From NCBI GenBank assembly GCA_016934825.1, contig JAFGSB010000162.1, forward strand, positions 1 through 59,060: 59,060 nt of DNA, read 5' to 3'. The notes below the pieces were generated by a model. The model was given only the letters and a program-made list of their open reading frames with translations. It was not told the DNA's origin and did not search any database. The translations under genes and the position numbers were made by a program. Below, piece by piece: positions 25,606 through 34,407 of the stretch. This DNA comes from Candidatus Zhuqueibacterota bacterium (GTDB lineage Bacteria > Zhuqueibacterota > Zhuqueibacteria > Residuimicrobiales > Krinioviventaceae). Each line of letters opens with the position of its first letter. The first letter of the stretch is position 1.

Positions 25606-26288
25606 TCACTGCGCAAAATATCAGGAAATCTTTTGGTCATGCCCATGCTTTAAAAGGGGTCAATTTCCACATCAAAAAAGGCGAGTATGTTTCCCTGTTG
25701 GGAATAAACGGAGCCGGCAAAACAACGTTAATACGTATTATATCCGCATTAACCAAACCGACCGAGGGAAACATTATTGTTTCCGGAGTACCGCTGAAAA
25801 AAAATCCCAATTTAATCCGAAGGCTCATTGGTGTAATGAGCCATTTTACTTTTTTATATGGGGACATGTCCGCGGAAGAAAATTTAAAATTTTACGGTAA
25901 TATGTATAACGTGCCGGATTTGCATGATAAAATCGATCAGCTATTGGTTAAAGTGAACCTGAATACGCGGCGCTATGACCTGGTGCGGACATTTTCACGC
26001 GGTATGCAGCAGCGGCTGTCCCTGGCGCGGGCTATTTTGCATGATCCGCACATACTGCTGCTTGATGAGCCGTTTGCCGGTTTGGATGTTAATGCCGAAA
26101 AATTATTGACGGACCTGATACATGATTACGTCTCCGGCGGTATGACTATTTTGCTGACAACTCATGATATAAATTACGCCCTGCGGCACTCTCAAAGAAT
26201 TTTTGTTTTGAAAGAAGGTGAACTGGTCAAAGATGATGTTTCAGGGGCTTTGACCCGGAATGAGATAGCCGAGTTATTGTCGGTTTAA
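25602..26288 (+). CDS. ccmA: CcmA heme-export ABC ATPase
   Basis: A 228-residue ABC ATPase: Walker A GINGAGKTT (~35-43), signature FSRGMQQRLSLARAI (~130-144), Walker B ILLLDEP (~150-156) and a D-loop GLDV, then the H-loop TTHD. With CcmB and CcmC it forms the complex that loads heme on CcmE and releases holo-CcmE by ATP hydrolysis. The 4-base overlap with the upstream gene and the downstream ccmB/ccmC/ccmD fix the assignment despite general similarity among ABC ATPases. Confidence 0.9.
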   Translation: MITAQNIRKSFGHAHALKGVNFHIKKGEYVSLLGINGAGKTTLIRIISALTKPTEGNIIVSGVPLKKNPNLIRRLIGVMSHFTFLYGDMSAEENLKFYGNMYNVPDLHDKIDQLLVKVNLNTRRYDLVRTFSRGMQQRLSLARAILHDPHILLLDEPFAGLDVNAEKLLTDLIHDYVSGGMTILLTTHDINYALRHSQRIFVLKEGELVKDDVSGALTRNEIAELLSV

Positions 26289-26361
26289 TATTCATGATTC
26301 AACTGTACTATAAAAAAAAATACATAAATATAGGATTTTCAGTCTAAATCGATAAAAGATA

Positions 26362-27039
26362 ATGATCGCTTTGAAACAAATACTGGCTATTTTACGCAAA
26401 GACATTTTGCTGGAGTTGCGCAGCAAGGATATCATTGTTTCGATGTGCGTTTTTGCTTTTATAGTGGTCATCGTATTCAATTTTACATTTGATCCGACCA
26501 CACAGCAGATCAAAATATCGGCTCCGGGAATTTTGTGGGTCGCGCTTTTATTTTCCGGAAACATCGGATTAAGCCGGTCATTCGCGCGGGAACAGGAGAA
26601 CAGTATGATGCAGGGCGTCTTGTTATGTCCGGTTGACCGGAGTTTGATATATATCGCCAAAGTCATCGGTAATGTCATTTTTATGACAATAGTTCAGCTC
26701 ATCATTTTGCCGGTTATGGTTATATTGCTCGATCTGTCCATCGGGCATGTTCTTCCGCAGTTACTTGTGGTTTTATTTTTAGGTACCCTGGGATTTGCCG
26801 GTATCGGCACCCTGTTTTCGACCATCTCGGCCAATACAAAATCCAGGGAAGTTATGCTGCCAATTTTACTTTTCCCGGTCTCCGTACCTGTTATATTGTC
26901 GGCAACCAAAAGTACAGCGTATTTATTAAGCGGCAAAGATATAGGTCAGAGTTTATCCTGGATCAAACTGCTGGTCGGTTTTGATGTTATTTTTTTAGTT
27001 ATCTGTTTTTTATTGTATGAATATGTCATTGAAGAATAG
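26362..27039 (+). CDS. ccmB: CcmB heme exporter membrane subunit
   Basis: A 225-residue protein with six predicted membrane helices. The N-terminal cytosolic segment KQILAILRKDILLELRSKDIIVSM and the later RSFAREQENSMMQGVLLCPVDRSLIY are typical of CcmB. It is the membrane partner of CcmA. Seventy-three bases of AT-rich DNA separate it from ccmA. Length and gene order are normal. Confidence 0.92.
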   Translation: MIALKQILAILRKDILLELRSKDIIVSMCVFAFIVVIVFNFTFDPTTQQIKISAPGILWVALLFSGNIGLSRSFAREQENSMMQGVLLCPVDRSLIYIAKVIGNVIFMTIVQLIILPVMVILLDLSIGHVLPQLLVVLFLGTLGFAGIGTLFSTISANTKSREVMLPILLFPVSVPVILSATKSTAYLLSGKDIGQSLSWIKLLVGFDVIFLVICFLLYEYVIEE

Positions 27040-27050
27040 CGGGATTTATT

Positions 27051-27737
27051 ATGAAAAATATTAAATTAACATATTTGGTTTTGATTGTCATCACCTATAT
27101 GCTTGTTTTAACGGGTTTGTACCTCGCTTTTATATACGCGCCGCCCGAAAAAACAATGGGTGATGTACAAAGAATATTTTATTTTCATGTGCCATCGGCC
27201 TGGGTTTCGTTTATCGCGTTTTTTGTCGTGTGTCTTGCCGGTATCATTTTTTTAAAGACCGGGAAAGAACAATGGGACCGGTTGGCTGCCAGTTCGGCGG
27301 AAATCGGGGTATTATTTATCGTTATTGTTCTCATTACGGGCCCGTTATGGGCCAAGCCTGTCTGGAACACCTATTGGACCTGGGATCCCCGCCTGACAAC
27401 TTCGTTTGTTCTTTTTCTGATTTATGCGGCTTATTTAATGTTGCGAAGTTATGTGTCGAATAAAGAACGCGGAGCCCGTTTTGCAGCGGTTTTCGGTATT
27501 ATCGGATTTGTTGATGTTCCGATTGTTTATATGTCAATTCGATGGTGGCGAACCCAGCACCCGACCCCCGTTATCGGCGGCGGCAGCGGCAGCGGCCTGG
27601 CCCCCGAGATGCTGACTACTTTAATGTTTTGTCTGCTTGCGTTCACCTTTCTTTACATCACTTTACTTGTTTTACGGTACCAGAGCGAAGGAGTGGTTAA
27701 GGAGTTTCAGGCGCTCAAACATAAATTACAAAATTAA
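27051..27737 (+). CDS. ccmC: CcmC heme handling protein
   Basis: A 228-residue six-helix membrane protein with the WWD motif (WAKPVWNTYWTWDPRLTT, ~101-118) and the flanking His in FHVPSAW (~47) and near IRWWRTQHP (~170). CcmC binds heme at the periplasmic face and attaches it to CcmE. Eleven bases separate it from ccmB; ccmD follows. CcmE itself is not found in the window. Confidence 0.92.
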   Translation: MKNIKLTYLVLIVITYMLVLTGLYLAFIYAPPEKTMGDVQRIFYFHVPSAWVSFIAFFVVCLAGIIFLKTGKEQWDRLAASSAEIGVLFIVIVLITGPLWAKPVWNTYWTWDPRLTTSFVLFLIYAAYLMLRSYVSNKERGARFAAVFGIIGFVDVPIVYMSIRWWRTQHPTPVIGGGSGSGLAPEMLTTLMFCLLAFTFLYITLLVLRYQSEGVVKEFQALKHKLQN

Positions 27738-27755
27738 CGTTTTTAAGGAATCGAA

Positions 27756-27893
27756 ATGAATAAAATATTGTTTTTATTTTTAGCATACACTTTTATCTGG
27801 ACAGCCCTTTTTATTTTTCTTTTGAGCATCGCAAGAAAACTGACATTCATGCAAAAACAAATTAAACAATTGAAGCAAAATACGGAAAATTAA
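27756..27893 (+). CDS. ccmD: CcmD-like small membrane protein
   Basis: A 45-residue ORF 18 bases after ccmC with an AAGGAA ribosome binding site. It has one membrane helix (YTFIWTALFIFLLSI, ~11-25) followed by a basic coiled coil (RKLTFMQKQIKQLKQN), exactly the layout of CcmD, which holds CcmE on CcmABC. CcmD sequences are too short and variable for a firm sequence match; position is the main argument. Confidence 0.75.
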   Translation: MNKILFLFLAYTFIWTALFIFLLSIARKLTFMQKQIKQLKQNTEN

Positions 27894-28031
27894 TATTATT
27901 ATCCTTTTTTTTGTTGAATGTTTAAATTTATAAGTCTAATTTACTAACTGAGATGATTAAAATTTTCATATAGAATTCTATTGTTATAAATAAAATGTAT
28001 TGTGGCATACCTTAATTTGGAGGAGCATCTT

Positions 28032-28583
28032 ATGAAAAAATTAATTTTCGTTACGGCTTTAATTGTGGGTTTAGTATACGTGGTTAGTAACTTATTGGCC
28101 GCTGATGCTCAATATGTGGGCGCGGCAAAATGTAAAATGTGCCATATGAGTAAAAGTCGTGGAGATCAGTTTGGTATATGGCAAAAATCGAAACATGCCG
28201 ATGCGTATAATGTACTGGCTACTGATCTGGCAAAAGAAGTTGCTAAAAAAGCCGGTATTGAAGGGAATCCTCAGGAAGCAGCCAATTGTTTAAAATGTCA
28301 CGTAACCGCTTATGAAGCTCCGGCATCGGCCAAAGCTGCCACTTTAACACTTGAAGAAGGTGTAGGATGTGAAGTCTGTCATGGGCCTGGTTCGTTGTAC
28401 AAGTCTATGAAAGTAATGAAAGATTTAGCCGCAGGCACACAGGACGCAAAAGCCGTTGCTTTCCAGACAGGGAGCGATGAAACCATGTGCAAAAAATGTC
28501 ATAATGAGTCCAGTCCGACATATAAACCTTTCAATTATGCGGAAGCTCAGAAACTAATCGCTCATCCTGTACCTGAAAAATAA
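28032..28583 (+). CDS. Periplasmic tetraheme cytochrome c (c554-like)
   Basis: A 183-residue exported protein: signal peptide 1-24, then four CXXCH sites (CKMCH at Cys34, CLKCH, CEVCH, CKKCH). The arrangement YVGAAKCKMCHMS...IWQKSKHADAY, with EEGVGCEVCHGPGSLY, is that of the cytochrome c554 family, in which tetraheme proteins carry electrons in the periplasm. ATG 28032 follows GGAGGAGC; a GTG 30 bases upstream overlaps that site and is rejected. It lies between ccmD and the large c/b fusion genes and is closed by its own terminator, so it is probably an abundantly made periplasmic electron shuttle. Confidence 0.88.
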   Translation: MKKLIFVTALIVGLVYVVSNLLAADAQYVGAAKCKMCHMSKSRGDQFGIWQKSKHADAYNVLATDLAKEVAKKAGIEGNPQEAANCLKCHVTAYEAPASAKAATLTLEEGVGCEVCHGPGSLYKSMKVMKDLAAGTQDAKAVAFQTGSDETMCKKCHNESSPTYKPFNYAEAQKLIAHPVPEK

Positions 28584-28599
28584 TTTGATCTATATTTAA

Positions 28600-28643
28600 A
28601 AAACGCCTTATGTGTTAAAAAAATATGACATAAGGCGTTTTTT
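28600..28643 (+). terminator. Rho-independent terminator
   Basis: A perfect 14-bp stem (AAAACGCCTTATGT / ACATAAGGCGTTTT) with a 14-base loop, ending in a T run. It terminates the tetraheme cytochrome gene. Confidence 0.9.
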
Positions 28644-28709
28644 AGTAATACAATACAACAATATAAATTCAATTTTATTCCATATTGTGGCTGGAAGGAT
28701 ATAAATTTT

Positions 28710-30626
28710 ATGAAAAAAATAATGGTTTTGCCTGTTTTCCTCCTTGTTTTTTCGATAAATTTTTTATTTGCCCAGGATAATTGTTTTGATTGCCATGGAG
28801 AAAAAGAATTTACTCGCACATTGGAATCCGGTGAAGAACAGTCTTTATTTGTTGATAAAGAAAGTTATCAACAATCTGTTCATGGCGAATTCAGTTGTCA
28901 GGATTGCCATATGGATGCCGAAGGGGACCCTCATCCTGACAGACTTGAAAAGGTACAATGTGAAAACTGCCATGAAGGTATCAGGGATAATACGAAAATT
29001 GGGATACATCAACAACTATTACTTGACGGCGATCCCGATGCTCCGACCTGCTCCAGTTGTCACGGTACGCATGATATTTTAAGTTCAACTGACGAAAAGT
29101 CAAAAACCTATTCCGTAAATTTACCCCATACATGCGGACAATGTCATCAGAGTAACGGAAAAGCGGCAATCCGGGAACCGGAAATAGACAAGCCATATGA
29201 AAGATTTGAAAAGGGAGTGCATGGCACCGCCCTTGCTGCAGGAAACAATGAAGCGGCAAGCTGTAATGATTGCCATGAAAGCCATACTCTGTTGCCGAAA
29301 TCCGATCCCGACTCGCCGATTTTTCGAACCAATATTTCCAAAACCTGTGGTAAATGTCATGAGGATATTACAAAAGAATTTAACGAAAGTATCCATGGCG
29401 TCGCACTGGCAAGAGGGGAATTCGATTCGCCGACATGTACCAACTGTCACGGCGAACATGAAATCTTATCTCCCCAGGACCCCAATTCACCCACTTTTCA
29501 GTTAAATTTGACCGAGCAAACCTGTGCTCCCTGTCATGGATTGCTGAAATTAAATGAAAAGTATGGATTTTTACCCGATATTGTCGATTCCTATTCAAAC
29601 AGCTATCATGGTTTAGCTTCCGTGGGCGGTTCAAAAGTCGCGGCTAATTGTACCAGTTGTCATGGAATACATAATATTTTTTCACATTATGATCCACGGT
29701 CGACGATCTACCCGGCAAATTTGAAAAAAACCTGCGGTAACTGTCATTTGAACGTGACCGAAGCATTCACCAAAAGTTATATTCACGCCAATCCCGCATC
29801 ATTAGAGGACAAGCTTGCGTCGATTATTAAGGAAATTTATATATGGTTAATTATCGTTGTCATCGGCGGTATGGTGCTTCATAACTTTATTATCTGGATG
29901 AGCTATGTCCGCGCTAAAATACGCAAGCTAAAGGAAGAAGAAACAATTCAACGGTTCGATAAATGGTGGGTCATACAACATGTAACGACCCTGGTAACCT
30001 TTATATTGCTTGTTATCACCGGTTTTGCGCTTAAATTTCCCGATTCCTGGTGGGTCAAAGCATTGTCGACAATCGGTTTCACGGAGACTTTGCGCGGTAT
30101 AATACATCGGGTGGCGGCAGTTACTATGCTTTTGGCCGGAGTATATCATCTCTATTATCTCTTTTTCGTGAAAAGCTGGAAGGGAGAATTGAATGAATTG
30201 TTACCCAAGCCGAGCGATGTCCCTTTATTTATTCAAAATATAAAATATCATTTAAATGCCAATAAAAACAAAAATGTAAGGAGACCCAGATTTCATAAAT
30301 ACGGTTATATCGAAAAAGCAGAATACTGGGCTCTTATATGGGGAACTGTTATTATGGCCTTTACCGGTTTTGTATTGTGGTTCCCTACACTGGCAACAAA
30401 ATACTTTCCGGCCTGGATTATCAAAGTATCCGAAACCGTTCATTTTTATGAAGCCATTCTCGCGTCCCTGGCAATTTTGTTATATCACATGTTTTTTGCA
30501 ATTTTCCATCCGGAAGACTATCCGTTAAACCTGACAGGTTTTACCGGTAAAATACCGGAAGAAGAAGCTAAAGAAAGATATCCCGAGTGGGTTAAAAAAA
30601 TCGAAGATCACTCGCAAAACAGGTAA
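28710..30626 (+). CDS. 11-heme cytochrome c / cytochrome b fusion (CbcL-like)
   Basis: A 638-residue inner-membrane protein: signal peptide 1-21, periplasmic part with eleven CXXCH sites (Cys25 to Cys342), then a membrane part (~376-600) with four to five helices resembling the diheme b-type subunit of hydrogenases and formate dehydrogenases (VIQHVTTLVTFILLVITGF, RGIIHRVAAVTMLLAGVYHLYY, with helix histidines). The c/b fusion matches the idea of Geobacter CbcL, a quinone oxidoreductase; CbcL has far fewer c hemes. It likely passes electrons between the quinone pool and periplasmic cytochromes. Paralogous to the next gene, 75 bases away. Confidence 0.85.
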   Translation: MKKIMVLPVFLLVFSINFLFAQDNCFDCHGEKEFTRTLESGEEQSLFVDKESYQQSVHGEFSCQDCHMDAEGDPHPDRLEKVQCENCHEGIRDNTKIGIHQQLLLDGDPDAPTCSSCHGTHDILSSTDEKSKTYSVNLPHTCGQCHQSNGKAAIREPEIDKPYERFEKGVHGTALAAGNNEAASCNDCHESHTLLPKSDPDSPIFRTNISKTCGKCHEDITKEFNESIHGVALARGEFDSPTCTNCHGEHEILSPQDPNSPTFQLNLTEQTCAPCHGLLKLNEKYGFLPDIVDSYSNSYHGLASVGGSKVAANCTSCHGIHNIFSHYDPRSTIYPANLKKTCGNCHLNVTEAFTKSYIHANPASLEDKLASIIKEIYIWLIIVVIGGMVLHNFIIWMSYVRAKIRKLKEEETIQRFDKWWVIQHVTTLVTFILLVITGFALKFPDSWWVKALSTIGFTETLRGIIHRVAAVTMLLAGVYHLYYLFFVKSWKGELNELLPKPSDVPLFIQNIKYHLNANKNKNVRRPRFHKYGYIEKAEYWALIWGTVIMAFTGFVLWFPTLATKYFPAWIIKVSETVHFYEAILASLAILLYHMFFAIFHPEDYPLNLTGFTGKIPEEEAKERYPEWVKKIEDHSQNR

Positions 30627-30701
30627 AAAAATATTATACTAAAAGGGGGAAATTATTTTTTTTGCATATGAAACAGTATTCAACATATCGAATATTATTT
30701 T

Positions 30702-33530
30702 ATGATTAAAGAAAAATTGATTTTATGTAAAGGTTTCCGGAGCTTAATAAAACTCTTTGGAGTTTTATTTGTCCTTATTGTCTTTTCGTTTTTATCAGTC
30801 AATATGCTTCATTCTGCCGAAGATGAAGATTGTTATGTTTGTCATTCCGACCCGACCCTGACAATGGAAAAGGATGGTAAAACAATCTCACTTTTTGTTA
30901 AAGAAGGAATTCTTAAAGGTACGGTCCATGAGGGTAATGGCTGTGTATCATGTCATGTTGACGCAGACGTTACTGAATTTCCTCATGATACCCCCCTGCA
31001 AAAGGTGGATTGTTCCATGTGTCATGATGAGGTCACGGAAGAATATAATAACAGTTCCCATGGCAGGGCATTGGCCACAGGTGATGCTGATGCACCAGAC
31101 TGTGTGGATTGTCATGACAAACATAAAATACTGAATACAAAAAATCCCAATTCTCCGTCTTATATCATGAATATTCCCGCTACCTGCGGTCAGTGTCATC
31201 GTGAAGACAGTGAAATAGCCAGACGACACAGATTACCGCAGCAGGATATTATTCAGAATTATACCATGTCTATTCATGGAGAAGGGTTGTTTCAGGGGGG
31301 ATTGATAGTTACCGCCGTTTGCACCAACTGTCATACTTCACATAATGTACTGCCTCATACCGATCCCAAATCGACAATTAACCGGGATAATATCGCAACG
31401 ACCTGTATGAATTGTCACGCACAGATTGAGAAAGTACATCAGAAGGTGATTCGCGGCGAGTTATGGGAAAAACAACCTCATGCCATTCCGGCCTGTGTGG
31501 ATTGCCATTCCCCGCATAAAATTCGTCGTGTGTTTTACGCGGAGGAATTTACCGATCATTATTGCATGGAATGTCATGAGAATAAAGATCTGACGAGAAC
31601 CCTTGAGGACGGAACCGTTGATTCTTTATATGTTGATATGCAAAGTATCTCACATTCGGTACATGGACAGAAAATTTCCTGTGTGAAATGTCATACTAAT
31701 GTGAGCAGGGGCAGATATCCGGTATGTAAAGATTCCGGTAAAATAGATTGTTCGATCTGTCATGTTGAGGTTGCCGACCATTTTTATGAAAGCATACATG
31801 GACAGTTATTGTTAAAAGAAGATGAAAACGCGCCGACTTGTACTAATTGTCATGGTGGACATAATGTATTGTCCAAAACTGATCTCAAGTCTCCGACCTT
31901 TGTCCGTAATATTCCGACGCTTTGCGCCCAATGCCACAGGGAGGGGGAAAAAGCCGCGGTTCGTTATACGGGACCGGAAACCCAGGTTATCAGTCATTAT
32001 ACCATGAGTATTCATGGTAAAGGTTTGTTTGAAAGCGGATTAATGGTATCGGCAGTTTGCAGCGACTGCCATACGCCGCATGAAACCCTTCCTGCGGACA
32101 ATCCCAAATCAAGCGTCAATCCCGCCAATGTCGGGCAAACATGCGCGAACTGTCATCTGGGTATTTATGAACAATTTAAGAGTTCCATCCACAGCAGGGA
32201 AGTTTCGCACACGGATAAAAAACTACCGGTTTGTAATGACTGCCACAAGTCCCATGAAATTGAACGTGTTGACCAGAGCGATTTCCGGTCGGCAATTTTA
32301 CAGCAGTGCGGGCACTGCCACGAGGACGTGACCGAAACATATTTTGAGACCTATCATGGTAAAGTATCCAAACTGGGTTCGGCCAAGGCGGCCAAATGCT
32401 CGGATTGCCACGGATCGCACAATATTTTACCGACGACCAACCAGGCGTCTACATTAAGCCGTCAGAATATTGTGGAAACATGTAAAACATGTCATCCCAA
32501 TTCAAACAGGAAATTTGCCGGTTATTTGACGCATGCAACACATCACAATAAAAACAAATATCCCGTATTGTTCTATACGTTTTGGTTCATGACTCTACTG
32601 GTTATCGGTGTGTTCACCTTTTTCGGCATCCATACCTTATTATGGATCCCGCGCTCGATCCGGGAACGTTTAAAACTTAAATCAAAGCTGGCAAAACATC
32701 CGCGTCGATATGTGCAGCGGTTCAGTGTATTTCCGAGAATCATACATTTACTGGTTATTATCAGCTTTTTCGGGCTGGCTCTAACCGGAATGAGTCTGAA
32801 ATTTTCACAATATAACTGGGCTTTGAGCATCAGTCATTTCTTCGGCGGTGTGGAAGCGGCGGGTATAGTACACCGTTTGTGCGCATTGATTACTTTTCTT
32901 TATTTCGGATTACATTTTGTGTATATTTATCGTGGCGCGAAAAAGGAAAATATAAGCTTTTTTAAATTCATGTTCGGTCCTGAAGGGATGATGCCGCGAA
33001 AACGCGATTTTGTGGAATTTTTTCAAACTTTTCTCTGGTTTATGGGTCGAAAAAAAGCGCCACAATACGGTCGTTGGACCTATTGGGAAAAGTTTGATTA
33101 CTTTGCCGTCTTCTGGGGTGTTGCGGTCATAGGTTCTACCGGTCTGGTTTTGTGGTTTCCGGAATTTTTTACCAAATTTATTCCCGGTTATTTAATCAAT
33201 GTCGCCACCATAATTCATAGCGATGAGGCGCTGCTTGCAACCGGTTTTATATTTACGATCCATTTTTTCAACACACATTTTCGTCCCCAAAAATTCCCGA
33301 TGGACCAGGTTATATTTACCGGCAAAGTACCTTATGATGAGTGGAAACATGAAAGACCCAGGGAATATGAAATCTTGAAAGCAAGCGGCAAACTTGATGA
33401 ATTGACAAAAGACAGACCCCCAAAACGCTGGCTGATCATCTGGTCCAGGATTTTCGGCTTCTTCTTTTTAATTTTAGGTTTTTCACTTGTTGGGTTGATT
33501 ATCTGGGCCATGATCTTTCAATATAAATAG
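30702..33530 (+). CDS. 19-heme cytochrome c / cytochrome b fusion
   Basis: A 942-residue inner-membrane protein: signal anchor ~18-36, nineteen CXXCH sites (Cys44 to Cys594), then a membrane b-type domain (~620-930) with an added terminal helix. The c part is an internal duplication: unit 1 (~44-287, eight hemes) and unit 2 (~288-530, eight hemes) repeat TMSIHGEGLF/TMSIHGKGLF and VCTNCHTSH/VCSDCHTPH, followed by three more hemes. Unit 2 also resembles the start of the upstream 11-heme protein (TRTLE.G...SL.VD). The b domain carries LTGMSLKFSQ and IVHRLCALITFLYFGLHF with likely heme histidines. A large membrane-bound quinone/cytochrome electron conduit; partner not proven. Confidence 0.86.
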   Translation: MIKEKLILCKGFRSLIKLFGVLFVLIVFSFLSVNMLHSAEDEDCYVCHSDPTLTMEKDGKTISLFVKEGILKGTVHEGNGCVSCHVDADVTEFPHDTPLQKVDCSMCHDEVTEEYNNSSHGRALATGDADAPDCVDCHDKHKILNTKNPNSPSYIMNIPATCGQCHREDSEIARRHRLPQQDIIQNYTMSIHGEGLFQGGLIVTAVCTNCHTSHNVLPHTDPKSTINRDNIATTCMNCHAQIEKVHQKVIRGELWEKQPHAIPACVDCHSPHKIRRVFYAEEFTDHYCMECHENKDLTRTLEDGTVDSLYVDMQSISHSVHGQKISCVKCHTNVSRGRYPVCKDSGKIDCSICHVEVADHFYESIHGQLLLKEDENAPTCTNCHGGHNVLSKTDLKSPTFVRNIPTLCAQCHREGEKAAVRYTGPETQVISHYTMSIHGKGLFESGLMVSAVCSDCHTPHETLPADNPKSSVNPANVGQTCANCHLGIYEQFKSSIHSREVSHTDKKLPVCNDCHKSHEIERVDQSDFRSAILQQCGHCHEDVTETYFETYHGKVSKLGSAKAAKCSDCHGSHNILPTTNQASTLSRQNIVETCKTCHPNSNRKFAGYLTHATHHNKNKYPVLFYTFWFMTLLVIGVFTFFGIHTLLWIPRSIRERLKLKSKLAKHPRRYVQRFSVFPRIIHLLVIISFFGLALTGMSLKFSQYNWALSISHFFGGVEAAGIVHRLCALITFLYFGLHFVYIYRGAKKENISFFKFMFGPEGMMPRKRDFVEFFQTFLWFMGRKKAPQYGRWTYWEKFDYFAVFWGVAVIGSTGLVLWFPEFFTKFIPGYLINVATIIHSDEALLATGFIFTIHFFNTHFRPQKFPMDQVIFTGKVPYDEWKHERPREYEILKASGKLDELTKDRPPKRWLIIWSRIFGFFFLILGFSLVGLIIWAMIFQYK

Positions 33531-33540
33531 GAATATCAAT

Positions 33541-34257
33541 ATGAAATTGTCTTTAATTATATCGGGAATATTTATTTTGTTTATTGGTTTTTTTGCATGT
33601 CAAAAATCCGCAGAAAAAGTGGAATTACCGGCCGGTATGCATGCCGTTAAAGTTATTGAAACAACCGGTGCGGCCAATTATAATTATTTACTGGTTTCCG
33701 AAAATGGATCAAATTACTGGATTGCCGTTCCCGAAATGCAGGTTGAAATTGGTGAAACTCTCTATTTTACAAAAAGCATGGAAATGAAAAATTTTCATAG
33801 CAAAAGTTTAAATCGGGATTTTGAATCAATATTGTTTGTGGAGGATATTTCCAGAACCCCGGATAAAAAGCCCCATGTCGCTCCGCATCCCCAGGTTAAA
33901 CTTGCCCCGGTTCCGGATATTACCGTGGAACATTTAAAGGACGGAAAGACGGTGGAGCAAATTTATAACGAAAGGAAATCCTTAAACGGTAAAAAAGTTC
34001 GTGTTCGTGCTAAAGTGGTCAGATATAATCCTTCCATAATGGACCGGAACTGGATACATATCCAGGACGGTACCGGGTCTGAAGGAACGCACGATTTGCT
34101 GGTAACAAGCCAGGATGAAGCCAATGTGGGTCAAATTGTTATTGTTGAAGGAATTATTGCCACAGATATCGATCTGGGGGCCGGTTATTCATATGTCGTC
34201 GTGATGGAAAAGGCTAAAGTAACAGTCGAACAGGATTCTGAAAAAGCCATCTTATAG
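33541..34257 (+). CDS. OB-fold-containing lipoprotein of the cytochrome operon
   Basis: A 238-residue lipoprotein (lipobox FFAC, Cys20). The C-terminal half (~140-230) looks like a periplasmic OB-fold domain: YNERKSLNGKKVRVRAKVVRYNP, NWIHIQDGTG, DLLVTS, VEGIIATDIDLGAGYSYVVVMEKAKV. The N-terminal half (~30-100) is beta-rich with a similar strand pattern (GANYNYLLVSENGSNYWIAV), suggesting a second, diverged unit. It follows the 19-heme gene by 10 bases and precedes a terminator, so it is the last gene of that operon. Role unknown; it may assist assembly or docking of the cytochromes. Confidence 0.75.
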   Translation: MKLSLIISGIFILFIGFFACQKSAEKVELPAGMHAVKVIETTGAANYNYLLVSENGSNYWIAVPEMQVEIGETLYFTKSMEMKNFHSKSLNRDFESILFVEDISRTPDKKPHVAPHPQVKLAPVPDITVEHLKDGKTVEQIYNERKSLNGKKVRVRAKVVRYNPSIMDRNWIHIQDGTGSEGTHDLLVTSQDEANVGQIVIVEGIIATDIDLGAGYSYVVVMEKAKVTVEQDSEKAIL

Positions 34258-34294
34258 TCATAAAGTATAAATTTCCCCAAGCGATTTTAATTAG

Positions 34295-34343
34295 AGGGAG
34301 CATTAATATCAACTATATTATCGATATTTATGCTCCCTTTTTT
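34295..34343 (+). terminator. Terminator of the c/b fusion operon
   Basis: An approximately 15-bp stem (AGGGAGCATTAATAT / ATATTTATGCTCCCT, one mismatch) and a 14-base loop end in a T6 run. It lies between convergent genes 33541 (+) and 34408 (-). Confidence 0.85.
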
Positions 34344-34407
34344 AATTGTTCCAATATAATCAATTGGCCTTAAAAGCAACCCTGCAAAATAGCCGGATAG
34401 AATCATA

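Noticed and set aside
30668-30709. 14-codon leader ORF overlapping the start of the 19-heme gene
   Set aside because: Its ribosome binding site is too distant and the peptide is not informative; could be translational coupling but not supported.
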